A stretch of DNA of 64,000 bases, from the NCBI GenBank assembly GCA_025093555.1, contig JAIWNF010000066.1:1-64000 (forward strand). The letters run 5' to 3'. The position numbers and the translations under genes are program-made. Under the pieces are notes generated by a model. It did not search any database. It had not been told where the DNA came from and worked only from the letters and a program-made list of their open reading frames with translations. How positions within the stretch are numbered: position 1 is the first letter of the stretch; the number at the start of each line of letters is the position of its first letter. This document shows positions 27,201 through 36,293 of this stretch, piece by piece. The DNA is from Circinella umbellata (taxonomy: Eukaryota; Mucoromycota; Mucoromycetes; Mucorales; Lichtheimiaceae).

Positions 27201-27398
27201 AAACCAAAAGGGTACCCTTATTTGCATCCAGGATCTTCTTCAAAATACTTTGTAACATCTGTCTATGATATTGAATGCTTTGCTGGAAAAGTCAGTGCTC
27301 CATCGGGACGATCATATATTATATGGCCTGGGATAACGGAGTTGAATCCTGCAGATGTCCCTAAACTTACTCATCTTTATTGGTCATATTCTTCCTGA
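24255..27398 (+). CDS. tnp2-like CACTA transposase
   Basis: Five exons, 24255-24463, 24529-24973, 25059-25744, 25826-26098 and 26180-27398, join in frame to 943 aa. The N-terminus has a CNNC...H...C zinc-binding-like cluster. A long Glu run (about 24600-24715) and an acidic region follow. The catalytic part then begins with paired cysteines (DCCRKGC, then CDFC) and continues with typical tnp2 motifs: DVFDGYTYK, MDIAISLYTDGFTLF, HMLLATGDIPACSKM and GHTFRYGCRFC. A later helical region holds FCQERAIGEIKKK. Acidic residues in TDGF, TGDIPA and QERAIG are candidates for the DDE triad; that assignment is inference. The first intron acceptor is TAGCAG (24526-24531), so two acceptors three bases apart would both keep the frame. 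The T-run at 27105-27136 could look like a tiny intron, but removing it would break the frame. Confidence 0.9.
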
Positions 27399-27747
27399 TG
27401 AATATGTAACACGCTTTTTTCATAGTTTATCATGATAGACTATTCTTTATTATTATTTTATTATTATTTTGTTTCTTATATATGTAAGTGGTATAACATT
27501 TTTTCATCACGTCTTATATGTAACACTAAGTACATTTCTATTATTGTTTGTCTTTTTTAGTAATCCAATAAAATTGTTTGAAGTAGGATTATACACACGA
27601 TGTTCACAAGACTTATTTATTTATTATTATTATTAACTATCCACCCCAACTTTGCGGTAAAACACGCGTAATTTGAAAAAGAAAAATTCAACCAAACTGG
27701 CATAGGCGCCCCTTTTTCCAATCAATTTTTTTTCTATCATTTTTAAT

Positions 27748-29154
27748 ATGCCACCCAAAACAAAAACACGAACAAACAAAAACGGACCACAAGCAAACCA
27801 AGATTTTTATCATATACAAGCTGCTATTCAAAAATTAACCACAAATATAGTATTACTGAACGATAAGGTTGATCATTTAACCAACTGTATCCAGGATTTG
27901 CAAGACGACGTGAGAAAAAGCAGTGAAGAGAATCAACGTCTCAAAAAAGTCATTAATAATCAAACCCCAGTCGAACAAAGCAAAAATACAATAACACTTA
28001 TATCAGACCATTGTATCGACCAACCAACATATGAAAGGAAGAATAAAGGAACGGGAAAGATAGACGTTATCAAGCAGCAATACTCAATTAATTTATTTAT
28101 ATGGCTAATTCAAGAATATCGTACAAGAAATAATCTCTTACCTATACCGGATGGAAGAGCTCGCTCGCAAGCACGACATGGCATGACTCTGTACAAACCG
28201 ATACTTCATCGATTTAAATTAAAAAAGAATATCACAAGTGATATAGGATGGAGCGACAGACGCGTAAAACCGTACCACCGATGTTTAAAGGATCAAGTTG
28301 AAAAGGCAGTAAACCAGTATATACCGATCGGGGCATGCACTGCGTTCTGGGGTGCCAGAATAATGCTGCAAAAGAACTGGAATCTTATACAAGTAGATGC
28401 AGAATTGACCGAAAAGACAGCAAAAGATGGAAAGAACAACAGTTATAACAATGGTACACATAACATATATAATAATAATAAGTAATAAGTAATACCAGTA
28501 TTAATTAAGTACCCTTTCTGATTAACTTTTTTCATGTTGCTTAATACATTTTGGTTTTTAGATAATGGACATAATCGTGAAAACAGTACCACATCCAGCA
28601 GTGGTCATGATGTTTCGGAAGATGATGGCGAATATTATGAACATGATGAAAGTGATGAAGATGACCACAACGACTACGATAATAATAATAATAGTAATAA
28701 TAATTACGATTATAATAATGACAATGATAACGACGAAGATGACGATGAGGATGATAGCAACTACGACGATGGTGACAATGACAATGACGATAATAATGAT
28801 GACGATGATAATAATAATCACAACGATGACGATGACAACGATGACAACGATGACGATGACGATGATGACGATGATGAAGGTGAAGATGGTGCAGATGACT
28901 GCATTTTATTAAGCCCCAAAAGAAAAGGAAACACAGGACCATCCCCAAAAAATAAAAGAAAAATCAACGACACAATTAGTACTCGTATCATGAGTAAGAT
29001 TACTAGTATTAATGAAAAACGACGTCGAGATTATGATGACATCAACATTAATAATAATATAACAAACGATTCAAGGAACAAAAGAGTACGAGGAAAAAAA
29101 CAAAAAAGCTCAACTACTAAAAAGATGACAACATCATCAAATGTAAATAATTAG
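27748..29154 (+). CDS. CACTA accessory protein (coiled coil, Asp/Asn run, basic tail)
   Basis: The second gene of the transposon. Exon 1 (27748-28453) and exon 2 (28562-29154) join in phase 1 through a GTACAC donor and a TTTTTAG acceptor, giving 432 aa. Residues about 20-75 look like a coiled coil (IVLLNDKVDHLTNCIQDLQ). The middle is a basic globular region with WLIQEYRTRNNLLP and IGWSDRRVKPYHRCLK. Exon 2 opens with a run of about 110 residues, mostly Asp and Asn with some Glu, and ends in a Lys/Arg-rich tail. I know no named family. By position and analogy to plant TNPA it may bind the subterminal repeats. The donor is non-standard, so the intron could be placed differently, but the exon 1 frame stops at 28483 without splicing. 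Confidence 0.7.
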
Positions 29155-29415
29155 GACAGCCTGTATTATTATAAATTATATTCTCATTTCTTTTATAAAA
29201 ATAATAAACCACTAGTTCATGAAGTAATATACGTATAATAAATTAAAATTTCAATGCTTACATTAAGCTGAATAATGAGCTTCTTATTCCATTATTTAAC
29301 TTTGAATATCTCCATTTTCCTCTGAAAACCCTCCATTTGCCATCTCCGAAAAATCTCCAAAGCATTAAGTTCTGAAAATTTTTTTCGGAGATGTAGATTT
29401 TCAGGAGAAAAATGG

Positions 29416-29445
29416 AATTTTTTCGGAGTTTTTATGCTCAAAGTG
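29416..29445 (-). repeat. Right terminal inverted repeat (30 bp)
   Basis: Reverse complement of the left terminus. It ends ...TTTTTATGCTCAAAGTG at 29445 and is followed by the ATA duplication at 29446-29448. Confidence 0.95.
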
Positions 29446-30010
29446 ATAGAACATATTAAGCTTGATAATCTTAGACTGAAGCGAAAAAGATTGGTGATGA
29501 AAGACGTGTATGTACACAGACAACTAAAGAGAATATCATGGTTAAGCAGACCAGGGAGTTGAATATAAAAATATAAATAACAATATTCAAGAGAAAGATG
29601 TTGATCATTGATATGAGATATATAATATCATGGATTAAAACCTTAATATCTTTAACACATGTATAAAAAACTTCATGGTTGTATTATATATAAATCGAAA
29701 TTTCTACTTGTATTGTTTTATTTACGCATACCCGTTGAGCGTTCAAACCCAATTACAACACTTTACCAGATTAATAATTGGAAAAAAAGAACTAATATAT
29801 TGTTTAATCTGATTTTCATCCCACAAAACATAATATTTTCGCACCTTTGTAACAACATTGTCTTTATCCCTTTCTTATGAATGAATAAAAAATGCATTTA
29901 AAAGGGTCAGATCAGATTGGTGAAAACGTTTGGTTAAATCTAATACATTTATCTTTTTACTTTCTCTCATGCACTCCTTCTCTTTTCGTTTTGAATGATT
30001 CTATTACGTA
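29446..30010. repeat. Dispersed repeat, copy B, right part
   Basis: It resumes the match to copy A at base 1213, with GAACATATTAAGCTTGATAA shared exactly. It continues with indels to about 30010 (about 1850 in copy A). Confidence 0.8.
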
Positions 30011-31400
30011 AGTAGCTTTTTATATTGTTATATGAATTGGATAAAGCATACCTATCAAGCTACTAGATATTTAATATAAGAATCCCCTTCTTTATTGATA
30101 GGCACGTTCTCCTTCGCATTTTTTCCCTTTTTTTTTAATCGGTATTGTTGAAGTTAAATAATATAATTCAGTAGATGGATTGACAGTGGATAAGTTAATA
30201 ATCCTGTCAATAGTTTACTAATGCCAATACGTACCCTTTCTTTTTATTTTTATCTTTTTGAGGTAATTCTTTGATCTTGTATCAGTAAATTAATGACGGT
30301 GGTCAGATCGGCAGTACAGTATATAAGATTATACGTATTCATATATATAGGCCGAGCTGCTTCCCTCTTTTTGTTCTTAGACCCTATTTATTTTGAAAAT
30401 TCTGCTACCATCGTTGAGATAAATATTTTACAGGTGTATTATAGCTATAGATACTGATAAGCGTGTTAAATGGAAATGAAACTGCAGTTACTAATCGTAG
30501 TTACCACAATTCATATCCATCTACTGTACAGAGGATCCTGGCTCGTTAATTTTTATAAAAACATTTTTGGGGAAATCAACAGATACTAGATATGATTAGT
30601 ACCCAAGCGAAAAAGTACTATTTACCAGTGGTAGTTAATTTCACTGTTCATATGAAGATCTTGTAATACGTAAAGTGAGCAAGGAAATCAATGAATATTA
30701 AGACTACTTTTTCAAAATCATTGATAATAAATATAGTTGTATGAACATAAACACGTCGAAAGGTCATACTCTTGAAAGTCTTTCGGATTAAGAATTAATT
30801 CACCATTTCATATCAGGCAAGCTTTAAACATGTTAAGCATTTATATCTAACATTTTGTATAATGGTTTAAAGGAAGAATATTTTATTGTTACTATTCTAT
30901 TGAAAATACTCGTAATAACTTTATCTCTGTTAAACCTTATGTAAGAGCTGTGGCTTTCATATTTCCATATAATAATAATGATATTATTGCTTGTCAATTT
31001 AGCTTCACCTTGAAATATTCTATTTCATTTGTTAGAATTATTATTTTTTGACTTGAATTCATTTCATAGAATTAGAGTGATTCCATCAAACTTCATTTCA
31101 AGGTACCAATGGCAACAAAAAAAAGTTTAGGCTCTGGTAAAATTATAGTGGTCCGTGCATTTTCTATAACTTTATTTGGTTTTATAAATTACATTCCTTC
31201 TCTGAAATGAAAAAAAAAAATAACGAGATTTTACTTATTTTTATAAGATTTCACAATTATAATAAATATATGTCATTACTATATAAAAAAATTACGTAGT
31301 GGAGATAGTAATAAAATAGGTGGTTCTAGACTGTGCGCGGGATCCAAGGAACGGGTAACTGTAATGCAGCTATAAAATAAAATTGATTTCCATGGCGGCG
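30011..31400 (+). repeat. Degenerate repeat DNA with old exon-cassette-like units
   Basis: No intact gene. Bases 30350-30418 resemble the cassettes described at 32436-33503: AG, then GCCGAGCTGCTTCCCTCT, ACCCTATTTATTT and ...GTTGAG. A second divergent cassette end lies near 30240-30262 (CTTTTTGAG followed by GTAATT). Bases 30670-31100 share diverged sequence with 20455-20865. Confidence 0.5.
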
Positions 31401-31455
31401 CGTTTTTTTCTTTTTCTTTTTGTTTCACCTTTTTTCTTTACTCCTTTTTACAAGT

Positions 31456-31872
31456 ATGACTTTCCCTGCTCGTGTTGCTACTTTTAGCTTTCCCACCGAA
31501 TCACCTTTTTCTTCTGCTCCCCCCTCACCTGTCTCTTCGATCCGCTCTCTCTCGACTCTCTCGACCCTTCCGGCTCTCTCCCCTCTCTCTTCCCCCGCTC
31601 CCTCTCCTCCTGCTTCTCCAACCTTGTCCGTGGCGTCAGTTTTGACTGACTTTTCCGTTGGCAGTGTTGGTAGTGTTGGTAGTGTTGGTCGTGGTGAAGA
31701 AGAAGAAGATGATGACGATGATGATGATGATGATGATGAAGAAGAAGACGATGATGATATGATGGATGTGGATTGGCAGTTCGGAGATGCTGAGGACATG
31801 GATGTGGATTGGTGGGAGGGGGATATGGAGGTGGATATCCTCCCCCCCAATGCCACATCGTTATGGTTCTAA
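31456..31872 (+). CDS. Ser/Pro-rich acidic protein with MDVDW motifs (copy 1)
   Basis: The open frame starts MTFPARVATFSFPTE. It runs through a Ser/Pro/Leu-rich segment (SPVSSIRSLSTLSTLPAL), a Gly/Val/Ser repeat and a long Asp/Glu run, and ends in repeated MDVDW-like motifs (MMDVDWQFGD, MDVDWWEGDMEVD). Paralogues lie at 39443 and 57132 (-). In the 57132 copy the frame continues PPMPHHYGSKE into a GTAAGT donor. Here a 1-base length difference after MEVDIL gives an early stop, and the donor reads GATAAGT, so this copy may be damaged. I know no family. The low-complexity composition suggests a disordered protein. The start was set by alignment to the paralogue; an upstream ATG at 31420 also exists. 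Confidence 0.5.
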   Translation: MTFPARVATFSFPTESPFSSAPPSPVSSIRSLSTLSTLPALSPLSSPAPSPPASPTLSVASVLTDFSVGSVGSVGSVGRGEEEEDDDDDDDDDDEEEDDDDMMDVDWQFGDAEDMDVDWWEGDMEVDILPPNATSLWF

Positions 31873-32435
31873 AGAGATAAGTTTTGTCTTATTGCGTACA
31901 AAAAAACCCATTTTATCGTGTCTCTAATTATCAATGTTCTATTCTGTAATAGAGATTTTTTATACCTCAAAAAATACAAAAGTAAGTTGCAAAATACCTG
32001 TTTAAAACATGTTTTTTTACTTGTCAAAAAATAAATAACTTGTTACTGACACGTTTTTCTTCTAAAAAATTCAGAAAACAGAAAACCCCACAAAACAAAA
32101 AAAAAGCATAAAATTCACAAAAACTTAAAAAAAAACTTAAAAACTTTAAAAAACCCTCAAAAACATTCTTTTCTTTTCTTTTTTCTTTTTTCTTGGTAAG
32201 TGACCTTTCAATACTATTCTATGAATTAGATATGAAGCATCTTAAGATATTGGATACTAATACAACAATCTTCTTCTTCTTTGTAGGCTCGTTTCCCTTT
32301 GCTTTTCACTTTTTTTTTCTTTTTCTTTTTCTTTTTTTTTTTGAGGTACGTAAATATAATTGAGTATTTATGGAAAAGAGAAATAATGGTGTCAATAATT
32401 TACTACGTAGTTCTAATATATATATTGTTATTTAG

Positions 32436-33503
32436 GTTGTAGTTGAAGAGCTTTGCTCACTCCCTCCCATTTCTTTGTACATATTTTTTTGAGGTAATTA
32501 CTTGATCGGGTACAGGAATTAATGGCAGTGGTTTACTTGTAGTGTACTAATATCAAAAGCTTATTGTGCTATCCATATACATATCTAGGTTGACCTAGCT
32601 CCCTCCTGTATATATCTCAAATACCCTATTTATTTCAAACATTTTTGCTGCTGTTACCAAGGTAAATATTTTGTATCATAATTATAATTATGGATATGAA
32701 TAGCTTCATAAGTTAAAATGATATTGTAGTTACAATACTAATTATATTTAACGTAACTCATATCCATATATATGTAGGTCGAGCTGGCTCACCTTTTTAG
32801 AATATACCCTATTTATAATATACCCAAATTTTTGCTGTTGTTTTCGAGGTAAATATTTCAAATGAATAATACGAATCTAGATATGGATAGGGTGATAAAT
32901 GAAAATGATATCGCAGTTACTGATCAGCATTATGATAATTTACATTCATGTATATAGGTCGACCAAGCTCCCTCTTTTTTTGTTCTTTCATATACCCTAT
33001 TTTTAGAAGATACCCTATTTATTTCAAGTTTTGTTACTACCATTGAGGTAAATATTATATAGAAATATTATGAACATGGACATGGATACGCATAAAGGCG
33101 TTTAATGGAGACGATATTGTAGTTACTAATCATATTCATCATAATCCACATTTATATTTATTTAGGTCGAGGTTGGGCTGGTTCCCTCCTCCCTCGTTTT
33201 TGTCTATTTATTTTTCCAATTTTGATATCTATTTATTAGAGGTACGTTGAATTTATTACATTGATAAAGAAACGTTTATTCTAGTGATTTATGCTATAGC
33301 AACTAATGAAACATTATTATATATTTATTAAAAACTAGGTGGAGCTGAGTCCCTCTAGAGTTTCGCCCTTTTTGGTGGCGCAGTACATGGTTTTCGAACC
33401 ATAGAGGTATGTAAAATATAATTATATTAACGTGTAAATAATAGAGAATCATAAGAATGGACGATGTATAACCAATCTATAATTTATTTTTCTATTTAAA
33501 TAG
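32436..33503 (+). other. Tandem array of short exon-intron cassettes
   Basis: Six consecutive blocks are each preceded by a TAG-type acceptor and followed by a GT donor, and each has related sequence. They are 32436-32493 (58 nt), 32589-32661 (73), 32778-32848 (71), 32958-33047 (90), 33166-33241 (76) and 33339-33406 (68). Most begin GTCGAGCTGGCTCCCTC or a variant. Several contain TACCCTATTTATTTC, and most end in GAG followed by GTAAATAT or GTACGT. The introns are about 95-118 nt and also resemble each other. Block lengths are not multiples of three and stops occur in all frames, so the blocks are probably non-coding or untranslated exons. The reverse complement lies in the right arm (about 63040-64000). 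Confidence 0.6.
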
Positions 33504-34650
33504 ACCCGTAGTGGTGTCACGGGTGGTTTGTCCCGCTTGGTGTGGCGGAGGAGGATGGCATCTCGGCGGATGGCTTGGTGGAGAAAAGGCAGGGTAGTGT
33601 ATGTTCATACTATGGTTGGTGGAGCGGTGAAGGGGTGCTTACTCTGTGGCTACCCCGTGGTTGGTGACTGTGGGTGTGGGTAAGGGGGGAAGCAGAGTAA
33701 GGGAACTTCAGGAACACCCGGTCTTTTATAGGTTACTTGGCAATACGCCATCTTCGATCTGAAAAGATATAATGCTGATGACAACAAGCGTTTATCTTTT
33801 GGATATAAAGACCGTAAGTTATTTTTCCTTTTTTCTTGTTCTTGAAAAAAAAAGTAATAAATGCAATTTGTTGATGGAATTTTACTAACTATTAAAAGAG
33901 TTAATTTATAGATTTTAGATACTCCATTATAACAGTTGCAAGCTTGTTATAATGGAAGCAGAATAATGAATTCCAGCTTCAATGTTGTCATCAGCCTTAC
34001 ATCTGTTCCAGATCGAAGGTGGCGTATTGCCAAGGAACCTATAAAAGACCGTGTGTTCCTGAAGTTCCCTTGCTTCTGTGGACTTCCGAGCCTGCATTCA
34101 TGGTCATCGGCCATGGGTGTTAGCCATGGAGTAAGTCCCTGGACCTAGTACACCAGCTGTAGTGTGGACTGCACTGCCTGTAAGCCCTTTTCTTATCAAG
34201 TCCATTCGTTGAGGTGTCATCCTAGGGTGTGTGCTCGGTGCGCAGAGGCGTCTATCTTTCTGGCGCTTTGTGGTTTTGGCTTGTGGCGTACGAGAGGCGT
34301 CACAGAGGGTTTCCCACGTGGGTGCGATCACCTACTTCTCGTAGGTGCAGTTTCCGGTTTATTTGCCGGAATAGTACTCAGCACTATTTTTGGTGTTGTG
34401 GTGCTTCCCGTTTCGCTTTTTCGGTTGGCGAAGAATCCTTGTATTAGGATGTAGATTCATCGTGCGTTGACGCAGATGAACTTGGAGACATTGGTATGAA
34501 TTCTGGTTAAGGGTAGCTGGAATATCAACCTCAGGGTATTCTTTGGGGTATTTGCAAACTTCTACTATAACAAGAACGCAAGTAACTCGATAATGATTTA
34601 TTTGGGCCAACACAAACTGAATGAGAGGGACATTGGTATTAATCATATCT
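33504..34650. other. GC-richer segment with nested palindromes
   Basis: It follows the last cassette acceptor (TAG at 33501-33503) and is clearly less AT-rich than its surroundings. It contains an internal inverted repeat of about 95 bp, 33692-33786 against 33983-34077, sharing AGGGAACTTCAGGAACAC and CTTTTATAGGTT. In the loop lies a 12-bp perfect hairpin (33923-33934 with 33945-33956). Further on are two adjacent hairpins: 34329-34335 with 34341-34347, and 34352-34357 with 34366-34371. The right arm repeats this at about 61890-63040. Open frames on both strands exist, but none is convincing. Confidence 0.6.
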
Positions 34651-36180
34651 TTCTTCTTGGTATCGAATCGAAGCCATCATAGTGGATCAACCAATTAGCG
34701 GTCAAACTCTATATGTCTCAATCAAGAATGTTTTGTAAGGCAGCATACCATATTTTTTATGCGCACTCACTACCAGCAAATACCACGGTGAAAAAAAAAC
34801 AAGGAATGAACATTGGAACCAAAAAAAAAGAAATTTTTCTATCAATACGTATTACTCTATTTTTTTTCGCACACCAAAAAAGATACAACTTGACAAGAAC
34901 CATTCAACACTATACTTTATCAGGAATACAACACCAAGTCACAATACAAATAACAACGCCATCAATTAATTTATCACCATCGATTATCAAATCAACACCA
35001 TCTTATTATATATTGAAAAAGAACATCAAAAACCAACCACTCACAACTAGTGTTTTGGCGACGAACAACAATCTTTTAATTCAAACCAAACGAAGCAGCG
35101 AATGAATTCAAACATATATGGCAATAGCAGAAGCGAAATATTTATTTACGACACATAATCTTCATGTCACCTAAAAAGGAAAACATATTGGGAGTTTCAG
35201 ATAGGCGAATGACAAGTATTTTGAAGAGCCAAGAATATTTCAATTATTAAAAACAAGAACAGTATCTCCTTGCAGAGCGGTCATCATCATTATCACAAAT
35301 CGTCATCAAATATATATCTTATTGGGCAACATATAGAAGCTGAACATCTTATTAAGAAAAAAAAAGACGAAGCATATTGAAAAAATGAATCGTCATGATA
35401 TATACGCGCCACCTTATCTTACAAAAACAAAACATGAAATACCAAGATATTTTATTCAAGAACAGCAACTATTAAGGGGGGTCATTATTACCATCCACGA
35501 TCCAAGTACATTCTCATATTTTGGTTATGACATAAGACAGCAAACATAGACAAGCATACTATTACATTTTATGAATCAAAAATCAACAAGCACCAATTAT
35601 TACATACAACTATCTTCTTAATCACGGAAACATTATTATTAGAAAGGAGGAAAAGCATACTATAATATTTTGAGCAGCATAAATATTCACAAAAAGCAGC
35701 AGCTGTCCTATTTATACAAAAATACGCTAGATTCAGTATATAGCAACAGGACGAGTAACATCATCACCATCACCTAACAATTCAATAACTTTTTATAATC
35801 GCAATCAACAATTAATTTACTACGAAAGAAAGCACCCAAGCAACACAATGTACCTTGTTGTTACATATTAATAAAGAACAAGCGACAACCCACCACTAAA
35901 AGGCAAAAAAAAAGGAACATAATATTACTGAAAAAACGGAACAAAAAAACACGTTTAATTACACCCGGACCATATATTGGAGCATGCAAACACCTTCAGG
36001 AGCAATAGTGACATTTTACTAAAGGAAACCTACAACATAAAAGAAGTACGATAAAACTCACTGGGTGAATCAAGTGCCAAAGAGCACCAACAATGAGAAG
36101 ACATCAACAATTACTGAAGGCTCAATTAAATAGGGGGTTTTTGAGACTTAATGAAGTTATTCCATTCCATTATAGTATTC
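34651..36180. other. Strongly A+C-skewed tract, no gene recognised
   Basis: For about 1.5 kb the plus strand is rich in A and C and poor in G and T, with many CAA, ATC, AAC and ACA words. One open frame (34713-35105) reflects the skew and is mirrored at 61432-61827. It shows no recognisable domain. The tract could be a long transcribed non-coding exon or decayed coding sequence. Confidence 0.45.
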
Positions 36181-36202
36181 AAAAAAATACAAAGAAAAAA
36201 TA

Positions 36203-36293
36203 CAATGAAAAGATATAAATGAAAAGATATAAAAAATAAAAGATATAAAAAAAGACACAAAAAAAAGATATAAAGAATAAAAGATATAAAAAA
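36203..36293 (+). repeat. AAAGATATAAA tandem repeat
   Basis: About six irregular copies of AAAAGATATAAA spaced 12-20 bp apart. The mirror copy is at about 60240-60330 in the right arm. Confidence 0.8.

Larger units (their letters stand above)
23343..29445 (+). mobile_element. Complete CACTA (CMC superfamily) DNA transposon, 6,103 bp
   Basis: The element is bounded by perfect 30-bp terminal inverted repeats beginning CACTTTGAGCATAAAAAC and is flanked by ATA duplications. The interrupted repeat reads through uninterrupted at 1213-1215. Inside lie subterminal tandem repeats (about 23446-23910), a tnp2-like transposase gene (24255-27398), an accessory gene (27748-29154) and further TCTCC-rich subterminal sequence (about 29300-29400). 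Both genes have open, splice-consistent frames and the ends are intact. The element therefore looks recently active or potentially autonomous; activity itself is inference. The outermost bases are CACTT rather than the classical CACTA. Confidence 0.93.

Noticed and set aside
28541..28948. Long minus-strand and alternative-frame ORFs (His/Arg/Ile/Met-rich) over the Asp/Asn tract
   Set aside because: They are shadows of the GAT/AAT codon repeat in exon 2 of the accessory gene, which splices in frame on the plus strand.
33370..33410. tRNA gene suggested by TGGCGCAGT and GGTTTTCGAACC
   Set aside because: Only a short hairpin is present. There is no acceptor stem, anticodon arm or correct spacing, and the segment is one of the exon cassettes.
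34359..34646. Minus-strand 95-aa frame (VPLIQFVLAQINHYRV...) and the overlapping plus-strand frames
   Set aside because: It looks somewhat protein-like and is mirrored at 61894-62157, but several overlapping frames are open on both strands of this GC-richer segment, the C-termini differ between arms, and I know no family.
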